Source: Papaver somniferum
Lineage: Eukaryota > Streptophyta > Magnoliopsida > Ranunculales > Papaveraceae
Assembly: GCF_003573695.1 (NCBI RefSeq)
Contig: NC_039363.1
Location: 161,092,747 to 161,156,746 of the forward strand
DNA: 64,000 nt
Direction of reading: 5' to 3'
Below the pieces are notes generated by a model. The model made no database searches and was not told where the DNA came from. It saw only the letters and a program-made list of their open reading frames with translations. Position numbers and translations under genes: made by a program. Shown in pieces: positions 46,419 to 59,498 of this stretch; the first letter of the stretch is position 1, and each line of letters begins with the position of its first letter.

Positions 46419-49400
46419 CTAGTTCTCACCCAAAGTAGGGCTATCCAGAGAATCTCCAGAGTATGAGCCATCTGGTTGGCGCACACATATATTCAAATTG
46501 TTGGAAGGGAACCCTTCTGGGATGATCTGTAAGCATCAAAAAGATCAATCAGTTCTATAGTTTGGCTAGAATCGAACATAAGAAAAAAGAAAAGACTTTC
46601 ATGAAACTCTTAGCAATCATCTCGCTGGAAGCATAGATGGTTCATAAATCGGTTAGAGAAACAAGATAGTACCAATATCTTTAACGTTAAGGGGCACAAA
46701 TGGACCCAAAATGACTCTTTTGAGCCATCTTCATGTTATACATGGCCCAAAACACACTCTAATCCCTGTATTCCAATTGTATCTTTCTAGGCAAAGAAGC
46801 TTTAAAACACACAATAAATGAACAAGTATGCAGTGCATAGAGCTCGAGAATTATAAACAGATGCTTCTAATGGCACGGCATCTCAACAGGAACTTTTCAT
46901 CCTTTAGTGTATAAGCTAGAGCATTCCCGTGACAGAAAAAAAATTAATAATCTAAAATCAATGATGTTACTTACTTGATCACCACTTCCGGTACCCTCGG
47001 AGTGAAAGAGAATTGGACGACATCGCTTATCTTCATTCATCAAACTAGAGTTCTGGAAGTGGGTAACTAGGGCTGCCTTTCCCTGAATTCGAGCATATGC
47101 CAAAGAAGCAACTTTTTCACTATTGAACTTCTCCCATTTCTTCCCATTGAATGCCTGCAGAAAGTAAAGTATGCAGTAAAGAAATGGCATCTGGAATTCA
47201 GAATCTTTTGCTTTGGTAATAAACAATAAAACTATATTCAAGGTGCTGCAACTGAACCTGATAGAAAGGAATAATGTGTGACGGAGAACCCATGTTAATG
47301 AACGCATAACCCACGTTGCATTTGTTCTGCAATCAGATACAGCCATGACCATGAATAACAATTCGAATAGAGGACAATGCTGAGAATCCTGCAAAATATG
47401 CCAAAGAATATTACCTTAAAGTCGATTGGCAAGTACAGAAAATCGTAAGTACCCTTGTGATATTCATCAATGGCAGAAAGCAGCATCTTCGAAGTGTACC
47501 TGAAAAGAAAGAAAAATTAAGCAACCAAAATTAGTAACTTAAGCTTTACCTCTGACTGCAATAGCTAAAAGGATCAAAATCCATAAAAAAAACAACAACT
47601 AAACATTAGACGTACTTATTTGGTATATTTTTTATCATTAGTGTAGTACGTTTATCCTCCCCGCTAATAATCTTATCCAGGTCAAGCTGGTATAGTCTCT
47701 TGCTGTCGATCTGAGTGCCACTGCTTTCAACTCTTCGACTACGTCCACGATCTGCCAGGCCCTCGAAGCTGCTGGCTCCCAACCCAGGATAAGGATTTAC
47801 ACCAAGGAACATAGGACTTGGCCTCGGGGAGGACATCATTCTCATATTTGGCGAGCCATTTTCAGACATATTTCTAGATAGAGCACCAACATTCATCATG
47901 AAGTGCCCTTCATTGTGGCTTAATCCCATGCCCCCATAAGATATTTGGTTCATGAAGGATGTATCTGGTGACTCCGGAAGAAACCCTAAGCGCCTCTCAA
48001 AAGGAACACCAGTCGGGGCAGATCCAACATGGTGGTGGTGCTGCGACGAACCAAGCAAAGATGTATGCCGGTTGGAGTAAGGAAATCCCTGTCCCTGTAC
48101 ACTGGATGTATATGGACGGCCAGAAGGTTGAGCCTGCCACGCAGAGGATTTAGGGGCTTGTTCTGAGTAGGGAGTTGGACTTCCCCAAAGAAATTGAGGT
48201 CCGGATAAAGTCCCAACGCCTGAAGTATTTGAAGTAGATGGACCGACAGAAGAAACTGTTCTTGGACTCGCACTCAAATTTTGATCAGGGAATGAATGAG
48301 AATGATGATAACTAGCAGCATGCGGTGAACTTGTGTTGGAAAATATGCTATTACCCCTTCCATGATCCTTGCCGATGGGTGCAATCTTCACAGAGTTCGA
48401 TACATGGTGAGGCAGAAGTGAAGCTAATCCAGACAAATGGCCATTTATAGGACTCATATTCCCCAAACCAGGAGACTGACTTAGAGATTGTAAGGGACTG
48501 TGATCCACAGGGCTACTAATTTGTGCCCAACTCCCTGTGACAAAATTCCAAACCAGGCGGAGCAAGTGAGAGAAATTGCATTTACAACAGTTCGACGACA
48601 TAAGAAACCAAGCATAGAAGGCAAAGCTAACAAGTATTTTAGTGCATCTACAGATTGGTTACCCGGAGGAGAACTAGCTACAGGCGAACCCACTCGAAAA
48701 CTTCTGGTTTCATCTTGTTCCAGCTCTTGAGTCAGTTGCTGCAGCAAGCTACAATAAAAGGAATAGTCAATCAATATCATAACAAATTGTTCAAAGAGAA
48801 AATTCAAGAACATGAATGGCTAGTCATTACACAATCCTGAGAATCACTCAGATGTGCGTGAGCCAAAACAATTTTAATCTATCTAAGCATTTGCAATATG
48901 CACTTCAAGATAATGCTGGAAAGCTATGAACGTCACTCTTTCAAAATATTAGAACCATGAATAAACATAGGATCAATCAAACACATTGCATTAACAAATA
49001 TAAAAAGAAACTAAGGAAGACCCGGCAAAACTGACAGTCTATGGGCGTCGAGTCGTAGTGCATAAGATACCAAATACAAGCCTTCTATAACTGCAGAAGG
49101 GAAGAAGTAAAGAGTTAATACACACTTTCTACGAGCTCCACCAGGACGGCTAGGTTCAAGTTTAATGCGTTTTCCGGCAATGTCGCTCCTATTTAATGAC
49201 CTAAGAGCTGCTTCTGCGGCTCTTACATCATAAAACTCAATGAATTTATGGTGCCTCTTATGCGGCGTCTCCCTGATCTGGATTTTGCTCAATAAACGAT
49301 TGTCAGAAAGTACAAATGTTCACCGTGATCATAAAGAAGAGATACCATTAAGGCAGAAAAACTGTTTTTAAAAAAAAAAAATATTTTAAGGAAGCAAATA

Positions 49401-51542
49401 GAGTTTGCACCTCTTTGACTTCCCCATACGCCCCAAATATTTGTCGGAGGTCATCATTTGAAACAGAGGGATCCAGGTTAAAGACTACAAGAGTTCCTTG
49501 ATTCATATCCTTATCCGAAGGGTTATCCTGGGTAGAGGAAAAACAAAACGAAGCATATAAGACAGGCTTGATGTTAAACTAACAGCACATAACACGGTGG
49601 TATGAGGATCAGAGTTAATCTTTAACCTTCGGAATTGAAAAGTGAATGTCGAGTTTTCTTCGCCTTAGGGGTTTATTCTGTAATGCTCGCATAGCTGTTC
49701 GAGCAGCCCTGATGTCGTAGTAAGATATCATCACAAAGCCCCTATGTTTGCAAGCAGTGTAAAGAGTCCTAATGTCACCATATTGCTGCACAGGAAAACA
49801 TTCACCAAATGAGCAGGTCTGACAATAATATAACATAATATAATTACAGGTTCTCCTGTTTCCTTTTAAATTATAAAATCATGACAAAATTATAAAAATG
49901 ACGAAGACTCATCAATGATGGAATCACTAATAACACATGCACCTTCGAAAAGCATCAGTGTCCATATTAATATTGGTCGAAGACTGTAAGAATGTAAGAA
50001 TAAGAATATGAACGTGTTTAGAGAGACAAAATAGTCCATTAGAAACTGGGGGATCTATAAAATCTAGCAGCCATTACATTCAAAATAGAACTTATGGACC
50101 ATCATTCGGCAGAGTGAAACAACAGAGAGAGTTCTGAACATGTGTAAACGAACTTTTTCAGGCTATCCAAATTGTTCCAACACATCTGCAGTTAGCATCA
50201 GACAGACCGGGGTTGTATTTTTTTTTCTTAAAACAAAGGATGAGGAGAAAATCAAAAGAAGTAGATAACTGTAAAATACGCCCACCAGAAAGATCCATGG
50301 TTGCAATTAACTAATCACAATACATATCAAGCAAATTCTCAAGCAAGAGAACTCGTAGAAAAATAAGAGTGATTAGAACATAAAGAAATTTCACCTGTTC
50401 ATGATAGACATTGTTTCAGTGATTTTGAAAAATGAAATGAAGGGTGTAGGCTATCTCATATTCAAATCTCAAAATAAATTCATTGAGCTTGTGGCAATAA
50501 GTGTAAAGGGGGTTGGGGGCAAAAAAACTTCACTCTTTTATACTTGTTGGCTTATAATATAAAATTCTGGTAAGTAATGAAAAATGGCAGTCTCCATTCT
50601 TGACATCCATGGTAGTTGACAAGAGTAAGCCAGCTGTAAGAGGCTGGACACAAAGGCAAAACTACCAGAATAAATGAGAAATGAGGTATCATTTTACCTC
50701 AAAGAGAGTTCGCAGCTCCGAGTCCTCAACATTACTATTAATGTTACGCACAAATAATGTTCTAGATGGATGCTCCCCAAATGGATGTTCCCCAGCAACT
50801 GCTCCCACACCATTTGCAAACCCATATTGGGTGGCCCCATTTCCACCAGTGCCGTCACCTATGTTTACATTTGACATACCCATGCTCAAGCCATCTGTAG
50901 GATCAAAGTCCAATTCCATACCCCCTCCACTACCGAAAAAGTCGGACTCATCCAGCTCCTCCAATTGATTAGGCAAACCAGTTAGGTCAAAATCATCCAT
51001 TATACCAGCTAAAAGATCATCCTCGTCATCAGGAAGCAAACTACCAATCGCATGCAGAGCCAGATCATCATGCGGATCATTAGCCTCTACATCTCGATGG
51101 AGTTTATCTAAACTAGGTGATGCATCGTCAACAGATTGACCATCATATGCCGAAACCCCAAAGTTCACTGTCGGTTAAAAAATAAGAAACAAGTTTGGTA
51201 AAAATCAGTCCCATTGACAGGAGCAGGCAATGTAAATTATAGGATGAACAACTGATGCATACACTTCTCATGGGGAAGAACAGGCAATGAGCTCGAAAAC
51301 AGGCTTGCGTCACTGGATGCATGATATGCATCTGACACCAATGGAATCCTCCATGCACCATTTCCCTCTTGCTTACGAGTATTTGTAAACGGAATCTTGC
51401 CTGTACCTTTCAACAGGTGATAAGCATGATCGTCAATGTATATCTGGGAACCAATTTATGCATAAGGCCCCGAATTATTAGAGCAAAAAAAGGAATACCT
51501 TCAAAGCGACTTGAGAATGAACCATTTGAAAACTGCTCCATG
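46419..51542 (-). CDS. Mei2-like RNA-binding protein (AML family)
   Basis: It has twelve coding exons on the minus strand: 51542-51500, 51400-51263, 51167-50698, 49785-49627, 49527-49411, 49277-49126, 48748-48663, 48534-47616, 47499-47415, 47326-47258, 47154-46975 and 46526-46419. All borders are GT-AG and phases agree, giving 841 codons. RRM1 is at about 195-268 (RTLFVRNINSNVEDSELRTL), RRM2 at about 278-352 (GTLVVFNLDPSVSNDDLRQI) and the Mei2-type RRM3 at about 684-795 ([39 protein letters not shown]). The N-terminus has the acidic AIGSLLPDDEDDLLAGIMDD motif. The length fits the shorter AML2/AML5 type better than AML1/AML4, though the clade is not certain. In plants these proteins influence meiosis and vegetative meristem development. 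The gene looks intact. Confidence 0.93.
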
Positions 51543-51624
51543 GTATCAGTTTTAGCTACTGGGAAGCGAACGAAAAAGAACCAAGGATCATGAAGTTCTC
51601 AAATCTGTGGCTATCTTAGAATAT
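51543..51624 (-). promoter_or_regulatory. 5' untranslated part of the Mei2-like first coding exon, with a short upstream frame
   Basis: A TTTGCAG acceptor at 51627-51625 suggests a 5' untranslated intron, with the exon starting at 51624. In this leader an ATG at 51592 opens an 11-codon frame closing at TAG 51559-51557, 15 nt before the main ATG. The main frame has a TGA upstream and no earlier ATG, which supports the start at 51542. Confidence 0.55.
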
Positions 51625-53480
51625 CTGCAAAGGTTAAACACGCCAATTTCAGCATAATTGGCAGTTGTAATGGAAGTATGGAACTGGTTACAAACAGATT
51701 GTAAAGGTTGCAGTACAACAACCTTTGTAAAAGGATAAAACAGATTATACTGGTAAACTTGGTAAAAGCACAAACAAGCTAATTACAAGGACATCATTTC
51801 AAAGAGAATTTCTAGATCAATTTCCAATCTAAGAAGACTGAAAAATTAAGGATTAATATGAACTTAAAACTTTTTCTTCCAACTATTAGAACTTTGTCTC
51901 TTATAAATATAGCTTAATTTCTGGTCTCAATCGCAAGCTATGCTTGTTTTGGAACGCTAGAAAAAGATTGATATTGATTTTCTTGTTCCCTAAAAAGAAA
52001 ACAGTAGAAGCCTACAAGTATTGGCACCAATCAAATAAGTCTAGGAAATTATGATCATACTTTAAAAGGTCAACCTACTTAGCAAAATCCACATAACTGA
52101 GTGTGAACCATACTCAATTTGGGGAATCATACTTGATGTTACAGAGCACTGAGTTGAACTAAATTTTGCAGCTTTCACACACAAAAATCCTAACTAGGAT
52201 CGAAATAAGTTGAAGTTGTTTAGAGGCTAGAAATCCCCAAACCCCGATCATCATCATCATCAATTTTTCAAAGTCAACTATAAAATTAAGGTGCATGCAA
52301 TCAACAAAATCATCAAACTCAAATTGAAGCAAACTTAAACATTTTATTATATCAAAAAAATAAAAAAAGATCACTTTTTTACATGCTAAAAAACAAAAAC
52401 AATCAAACCCACAAAAAAAAAACTAAAATAATCATACTAACAAAAATTCCCTTTACAAAAAAACAAAGAAGAACAGGAAGAGATACAGATGATCACATCA
52501 TCTTTTATTTTTACTCACCCTCACAAATAGTTTCAGCAACAGTACTGAAGAAGAAGATCAAAAAAAAAAAAGAGGGGAAAAACCTAAAAAAGAAAGTGAA
52601 TAGAGAGAAAAGCCCTAATAAATAAAAACAGTTGAATGAAGTCCTTGTTTACAGGTGGTAGGTGAAGAGAATGAAGGAGAAGAAGAAGAAGGAGAAGAAA
52701 GGATCTATGAAAAGATTCCTAAAACTACTAAAATAAAAGAGGGAGAATGAGTTACGTAATAAGATAGATTTTGGTTTCTTCTACTCCTCTACTTCCTTTT
52801 CTGTCGCCGGAAATAGAGAGAATTTTCTGATTGGATGAGAGAGAGTTAAGTTAAAAGAGCAAGAAAATGATTGTGTGTGTGTGCAGACACTCTCTCTGTA
52901 CTGTACAGACAAACTCAAAGCAGTTTATAGAAAAACACATTAAGCTCCACTTTTGAGGAAGATTCTGCTCTATTTCAATCTTATTTGGCGTCCGGTTTAG
53001 TCGCAGCTCCATATCTATCTTATATGGCTGACAAGTCGATACAAATGGATAGAGCTGAGGAGTAAGTATTTGCCACTAATTATAGAGGCGATGATTATTT
53101 AGTGGATGAATGGATAATTATCTTACCTTTAAGCAGATGCAGGATATAATTGGAAATGGATTAAAAACTCACAGATATGGTAAGTAAATCCTATTACTAT
53201 TTTTTGTTTAGTACATCTACAATAATGTGTGTCCGGTTGTTAGGAATTAGGACCACCTATACAATTATCTGTTCCAGTATCTATCCCACGGAATCTAAGT
53301 TGCACGGCTCTGAGTTACTCGATGATAAAGACTACAACAATTCTAGCCAGGTTCCCTCAAAACTATAAAAGTCCCAGAATTCGTGAGATGTTTGGTAATT
53401 CACTTAAAAAATTTCGGATTCATAGAGTTCCATTGTTTTAAAGTCCATGGGATGTATGACATTACTCTCATAATCTTAAA

Positions 53481-53484
<4 letters not shown>
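51625..53484 (-). promoter_or_regulatory. Mei2-like upstream region and probable 5' untranslated intron
   Basis: No protein-coding frame is supported. The part near 52660-52710 is rich in GAAGAAG on the plus strand, so CTT-rich on the gene strand, as in many plant 5' leaders. The first untranslated exon and promoter are likely around 52500-52960, but I cannot place the transcription start. Confidence 0.45.

Positions 53485-53523
<39 letters not shown>
53485..53523. repeat. (TA)n microsatellite
   Basis: An uninterrupted run of TA dinucleotides of about 39 bp. Confidence 0.95.
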
Positions 53524-53527
<4 letters not shown>

Positions 53528-54014
53528 TTTTAGGATTAAAAAAGTAGGTACATAAATCCTATGATAAGTTTTCGGGTAAATTTTATGGGAGAGGGATCAG
53601 ATTCCATATGGAGGATTTGTTGGAAAAGTAATTCCCGTAGGAAACATGATTCCAGGGGATTGGGGCAACCAAACGTACTGAGGGAAACGTAATTCCATCA
53701 AATATCTGCTGAAAATTTTCTATAGAAACTTACTAATTGTTTGTTTTCTCCAAATATCCAAGTGTCTAGAGGAAAGAGAAGTGGAAGAAGAGCGAGGAAA
53801 TAAAGCAAAAAATGCTCGAAAACATGAGAAGAGCCGATCACCAAGTTCAACTCACTCAAATATATAATTTCTTAGTACCATTTTGAAGAGGAAGAAAATA
53901 CGAAGTGAACGGCGAAAGAATGAGGTCATTCCAAGTTCGGACGAAGAAGTTATGGGAAAAACAGCCGAAGCGAAAGAAAAATGATTTACAGCACAACCAA
54001 ACTGTAAGTAACAC
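53524..54014. other. Unannotated stretch before LINE remnant
   Basis: AT-rich DNA with no recognisable frame or repeat. The last 9 bp (54006-54014, AAGTAACAC) recur after the LINE at 58288-58296. Confidence 0.5.
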
Positions 54015-54046
54015 CCACAACAAATGCCTGAAAAGCTAAAGGATGG

Positions 54047-54696
54047 ATGACAAAATGCCTAACTCCGGCCGGAAGACTCACGCTAATCAAAACATCCCTA
54101 ATACCCACAACAAATCACATCATGCAAACACAAAACTTACCTAGCAATATTCACAAACAAATAGATCATATCACCAGAAATTTTTTCTGGGGACACGACT
54201 CAACTACCAAAAAACTACACCCTATAGGATTCGAAAATGTAACAAAACCGATATCCGAAGGAGGATTGGGAATAAGGAAGAGTAGTGATCATAATAAAGC
54301 TTTACTCATGAAGAGAATCTTCATGAATAACCTAACTCCATCTGCGGAAGTATCTTCGGGGCAAAATATCTTAACCAATAACCACTACTAGAAGGCATTG
54401 ATTCTATACCCTCATCTGCTAGTCCTCAACGGAGACAACTAACGGCAATTGTTCCAACTATGCAGAATCTAATTTTTCATCGTATTGGAAGTGGATTATC
54501 AACTCCAATAGAAGCCAATTGGATCCCACACTCGTCAAACCTAGACCCAACACAATGCTACCCAATTCGATTGGTAGCAGATATCATCGACCCAATAACA
54601 CACACATGGAATCATGAAAAATTAAGCACCCTTCCCAATCCTATAATCCAAAAAATCATAAACATCCACCTCCCCAAAAATGGCCCCCAAAGATAA
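54047..54696 (+). pseudogene. LINE reverse transcriptase C-terminal fragment
   Basis: The first open segment (54047-54391) reads MTKCLTPAGRLTLIKTSLIP and FFWGHDSTTKKLHPIGF, then GGLGIRKSSDHNKALLMKRI, a pattern seen after the RT core in plant LINEs. The second segment (54460-54696) continues with FHRIGSGLSTPIEANWIPHS. A stop and frame change separate them. The catalytic residues of RT are upstream of the truncation and absent. Confidence 0.8.
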
Positions 54697-54783
54697 AATT
54701 ATCTGGCCACACTCAAAATCTGGAAGCTACACTACTTCAACGGGATATAAATGTCTAACCTAAGGTCAACCAACACACAGCCC

Positions 54784-54788
54784 ATTAC
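54784..54788. repeat. Target-site duplication ATTAC, left copy
   Basis: ATTAC immediately precedes the LTR at 54789 and recurs directly after it at 57175-57179. Joining the flanks keeps the LINE continuous. Confidence 0.88.
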
Positions 54789-57174
54789 TGAAAAAGCGGG
54801 ATCTAACAACACCACCCAATATTTCGCTTAGCAATCTGTATGGACTAACTCCGAAATACTTTCTAGAGAATTAACTAGGCAGTCAGACTCAGTCTAGGTA
54901 AAAGTATCTCAAGGAGTTAATATCTCTCTCTTGTTTTGATTTACTCGAGCTAATAGAAATCAGCGAGTCTTTAATCAAACACAAGGAATAACTTGGATGG
55001 TACCAAAGACCAATATCCAAGGATCAATTAATGACAATCAAAAACCAAAGGTTGGATTATTCTAATTGATGATCTAAACGCACGACCTGTATTATTTCAA
55101 TTATAAAGATAAAACAATATAATGCGGAAATAGAAATAACACGGACACCAGAAATTTTGTTAACGAGGAAACCGCAAATGCGGAAAAACCCTGGGACCTA
55201 GTCCAGATCGAACACACATTGTATTAAGCCGCTACAGACACTAGCCTACTCAAAGCTAACTTCGGACTGGACTGTAGTTGAACCCCAATCAGTCTCCCAC
55301 TGATCCAAGGTACAGTTGTACTCCCTACGCCTCTGATCCCAGCAGGATATTGCGCACTTGATTCCCTCAGCTGATCTCACCCACAACTAAGAGTTGCTAC
55401 GACCCAAAGTCGAAGACTTGACAATAAACAAATCTGTCTCACACAGACAAGTCTATCAAAGGATCAATCTGTCTCCCACTGATAAACCCTAAAAGGTTTT
55501 GTTTCGTCTTTTGATAATAATCAAGGTGAACAGGAACCAATTGATAATTCGGTCATATATTCCCGAAGAACGTCCTAGAGTTATCAATCACCTCACAACA
55601 ATCTTAATTGTATGGTAGCGAAACAAGATGTTGCGGAATCACAAACAATGAGACGAAGATGTTTGTGATTACTTTTTATATCTTTCCTATCGGAGATATC
55701 AATATCAATCCAATCAATCTGATTGTACTCGTACGATAGAAGATGCAAGATCAGATCACACAACTACGATAAAAGTAGTATCGGTCTGGCTTCACAATCC
55801 CAATGAAGTCTTTAAGTCGTTAACCTGGTTTTAGAAGAAGAAAATCAAAGGTTAAAGGAGAACCGACTCTAGTATACAAATTAGTATCACACGTGAGGTG
55901 TGGGGATTAGTTTTGCACAAATACTAGAGTTCCCCTTATATAGTCTTTAAAATCAGGATTTTCAATTAAGTTACCTTGGTAACAAAGCAATCAATTTCCA
56001 CCGTTAGATGAAAACCTGATTTAGATTCAAGCTAATATTTCTCAACCGTTAGATCGAAAACTTAGTTTGTTACACACACATGAAAATGCACGCTTCTAGG
56101 TTTGTTAACCGAACCCAAACGTATGCACTTGTTGGTTCAACAATAGTTAACCAAAAGGTTAGCCATATGAGCATTCCATATCAACCTCGTTCTTCTTCAC
56201 CATAACTAGTTCAAATGATTTCAAATGAACTAGTTAGAGAGTTGTTCAATTGCAAGGAAATCTTATGTACTACACAAGACACAATTGAAGCAAAGATGAT
56301 TTGATTCACTTGAATCGGTTCATGAAATTTTATAGCCACGGTTTGCAAACTGCATTCCTTAGTCTTTTTAAGTTTAAGTTCAGAAATCATCTTTAGATAT
56401 ATAACCTTCTCAAGTTCGCAGACTAGATTCGCGGACTTAAGTTAACGGGCAGAATTTACAAACTCCAGCAGAAATTCTCGGGTATGAGAACTTCGGCAGT
56501 TCGCGGACTGAGTTCGCGGAATTGGCTCACGCAATTCGTTCGGTTCTCTTGATCAACAAAGTTCGCAAACTTTGGTTCAAGGAATAGGACTTATACATAA
56601 ATGTGTTTCCACAATAATGCTTATGTCCACCATTGGTTATGTAATCTAAACTCTCATTTCAATCATTGAAACATTCTTAGAGGACGTTATATAGTTGTTA
56701 CACCATTTCTCGTCAAAGCAATTTTCAAGATAATTGAAACATATCATGACTTTCGTCACATGGTAAACATAAACTTGGTTAAAGCGAAAAGATTACCAAC
56801 CCATATTTCGAGATATAGATAGGGGCGAGGTATACTCGGCTTGAAATACCAAATGTGTATAATCACAGTCTATATATATAGCATACGACTTCTTGTCTCA
56901 AAGAGTAGGAGATAGAGTAGATTGACTTTTGAGTGATAGATAAGTTCAAGTCTTCACATACCTTTTTGTCGATAAGTTCCACCGGTTCCTTGAGTAGTTC
57001 TTCCACTTGTATGATGAATCGCCATGAAGTCCTTGAGCTCAACTACACTTCTATCCTAGTCCGAGACTTAGCTATAATAAACTAGAAATCAACACTTATA
57101 GTTTTGATCACTAACATTGACAAACATGCTTGAGATAGCAACGCATGCGAGTTCGACCGAGCAATGCTCTAACA
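54789..57174 (-). repeat. Solo LTR, 2.4 kb, inserted in the LINE
   Basis: On the minus strand it begins TGTTAGAGCATTGCTCGGTC and ends CCCGCTTTTTCA, the TG...CA form of an LTR. It is flanked by ATTAC on both sides and has no internal coding region, so it is a solo LTR of 2386 bp left by LTR-LTR recombination. A related LTR lies at 60799-63274. No gene is found inside. Short motifs of the AGTTCGC...GCGGACTT kind occur at 56412-56437 and 56498-56522. Confidence 0.9.
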
Positions 57175-57179
57175 ATTAC
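57175..57179. repeat. Target-site duplication ATTAC, right copy
   Basis: It matches 54784-54788. Confidence 0.88.
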
Positions 57180-58247
57180 CACCTACCAAGTTTATATGGA
57201 CCTTACCATGTCCACCAAAAATTCGGCTTTTCTTGTGGAAAGCCATCAATGAAGGATTACCAACCTTCTCTCTCCTACACCACATCCATTTGACCAACTC
57301 AGACACATGCCCAGGATGCTACACAAACCCATAACTAGCAAGTCACATTCTAATTCACTTTCCAACGGCAACTAATTCCTGGACCACCTTATTTAATCAA
57401 TCTACAAATTCATCAAACTCCATTCCACTCCAAGCTTTCACCTTAACACAACACACAACCATTTCCCAAATCCTTCAACAACCTGCATCAACATCGGTAA
57501 TCTCCTCTTGTTGTTTTCTTTTCTGGACCTTATGGCTAGCTAGAAATGAGCTAATATACCAAAAAAAAACAAACAACTCCGGAAGAAATCCTAGCCTGGG
57601 CACAAAAACTGCATCAAGAATACTACCCGGCCATTCACTCCACACCACCAGTTTTTCCAGGAGATACACCAAAATTTAATCACCCAATAAGAGATAAGGG
57701 ACTATCCACAATATCAGTAAGATGGAAAATGCCGAACATCAACTGGATCAAAATTAACACAGATGGAGTAGCCAGAGGTCATCCAGGATTTGCAGGAGCA
57801 GGATTCGTCTGCATGGATTCAGACGCACGAACTCTTTTATCTCTGGCTCAACCGCTGGGAATTACGACTGCTTTAACATCGGAAACCTGGGAGATGCTCT
57901 TAGCTACAAGAACAACAACAGAAATATTATGGCCAAAAGTTATATTTGAAACCGACTCAGAAAACCTACCGCATCTCATCACCTCATGTACTCCTCCACC
58001 TTGGCACATAACAGAAATGATTGAAGAAATAAAAATGAGACTCCAACAGATCCTGCAGGTGGCCATCCAACACAACTACAGAGAAGGAAACCAGGCAGCC
58101 GACGGATTGTCCAATCACGCGACAGATGGAAGTCAAACAGGAAACTCATCAACCAAAATATGGGACCAGGCAATCCCTTCGTTTATTTCTCAAATCTTAT
58201 TTTCAGAATCAGTGGGTACCACATACCCACGACAAATTGTAAACTAA
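57180..58247 (+). pseudogene. LINE zinc-binding and RNase H-like C-terminal region
   Basis: The first part, around 57220-57330, reads as LWKAINEGLPTFSLLHH and NSDTCPGC, the zinc-binding domain that follows RT in plant LINEs. From 57729 a 172-codon frame (WIKINTDGVARGHPGFAGAG, FETDSENLPHLI, NYREGNQAADGLSNHA) matches the RNase H-like domain, with Asp residues at the expected places. The two parts are in different frames. This is decayed transposon sequence, not a host RNase H gene. Confidence 0.82.
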
Positions 58248-58282
58248 TTTCACTTAATAAATTACATGCTTCGAAAAAAAAT

Positions 58283-59475
58283 ACCGGAAGTAACACTATT
58301 TCGAACAGTTTTTCTGTATGTTTTTGGTCAAGAATCGACACGGTTCACTAGATCCTCGACCATGCTGGAAGTCACACTTTTTCAGATAGAAAAGTTGGAT
58401 TTTTATGGTTCAAAGTCGGCACGGTTCATACGGAATCGACCATATGCCGACACAAGCAAGTTTTGGGACAGAACTTTGGCGTGTTTTGATTCCTAAATAA
58501 AGAAAACTTGGTACCGGACCTAAATCTCGCGAATACTACATAAGAAGACTTCCATAACAATAAGAAGAGACCTTGGACATTACTTTGCAAGCTTGGAGAT
58601 GAGAAATAAACAATACAATGAAGCAAAATCTACGGTTTCGGAGAGGTTCTCATCAACCGTAACGATATATTTTCACTTTTCTTATATGCATATCATGGAT
58701 GCTTCTACATCCATGAATAGCTAAAAACCCAATTGATTGAGGATGAATTATGAATATGATATGAATCTGTTTTGATTTTTTTCATATGATTATCCTTTAT
58801 TATGTTTATTATTAAGAAAGATTATGATTGATTGATATATCGTTTAGGTGGAAAACTGAATTAATTTGTTGATTTAATATAATGCTCGTACGGCTTAGAA
58901 TTTCCATAATTGTTGAATAATTCCTTACACAAATAGAGAACATGAGACCTTGCAGAGGGATTCCGTAAAGCAATTGCGTGTAAACACAACACTAATAAGT
59001 CGACTGAGCGTACTGAGTCTAACTACTAGGATCAAACCTAAATCACAAACCCTAAAGAATTCGATTGAATTACATCTTGTAAGTGTACCTCAAGGTGGTT
59101 CAGACAGATAAAATATGGTGAATAAGCATACCCGTTGTCCAGTGACTTAAGGAATTTGGTGGATAGTTAAGCATACTTGTAATCTTACGGTTAGTGATAA
59201 TCTATGATTAATGACGAACTAATGAATATACTACTCTGATAAATATTTAATAACGAAGATGGATTCCTCGATCACCTCTCTCTCTATTGCTTACAACTTA
59301 ATATCTTTAATTACTTTTCTTATTTTCTTTAAATTCTAAAACAAACCCCCCTTTGTGACATTTTCGAAAAGTAAAACTCCCTGCTCTTCATGAGAACGAA
59401 CTTGAGTTCCATTATATTATTTAGAATTGAGTATACATAAAATCTCTAATTTGATTGCACCTATGACAACCATCA
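58283..59475 (+). repeat. Probable LTR of an Athila-like Ty3/gypsy element
   Basis: The right end is placed at CATCA (59475), just before a tRNA-Asp-type primer-binding site. The left end is not certain and lies somewhere after the LINE tail, probably near 58290-58320. A loose internal repeat (AATCGACACGGTTCACTAGA near 58332 and GTCGGCACGGTTCATACGGA near 58413) is visible. No gene is present. Confidence 0.55.
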
Positions 59476-59480
59476 AATTT

Positions 59481-59498
59481 TGGCGCTGTTGCCGGGGA
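59481..59498 (+). other. Primer-binding site, tRNA-Asp type
   Basis: TGGCGCTGTTGCCGGGGA matches the well-known Athila primer-binding site except for one C-to-T change. It follows the LTR end by a few bases. Confidence 0.8.

Larger units (their letters stand above)
54015..58282 (+). mobile_element. 5'-truncated LINE, split by a solo LTR
   Basis: This is the 3' part of a plant L1-type non-LTR retrotransposon. The left part holds the RT thumb region (CLTPAGRLTLIKTSL, FFWGHDSTTKK, EGGLGIRK). The right part holds the zinc-binding reverse-transcriptase domain (LWKAINEGLP, TCPGC near 57240-57320) and a C-terminal RNase H-like domain (57729-58247), and ends in an A-run at 58274-58281. The two parts are separated by the LTR at 54789-57174. 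The frame is broken at several points, so the element is dead. The upstream endonuclease and RT palm are missing, as is common after incomplete reverse transcription. Confidence 0.82.

Noticed and set aside
55180..57170. Genes inside the 2.4-kb LTR
   Set aside because: No frame of useful length is found in either LTR copy, and conserved stretches do not keep a frame between copies.
57729..58247. Host RNase H gene
   Set aside because: It follows the zinc-binding domain of a LINE and precedes an A-run, the usual position of the RNase H-like domain in plant LINEs.
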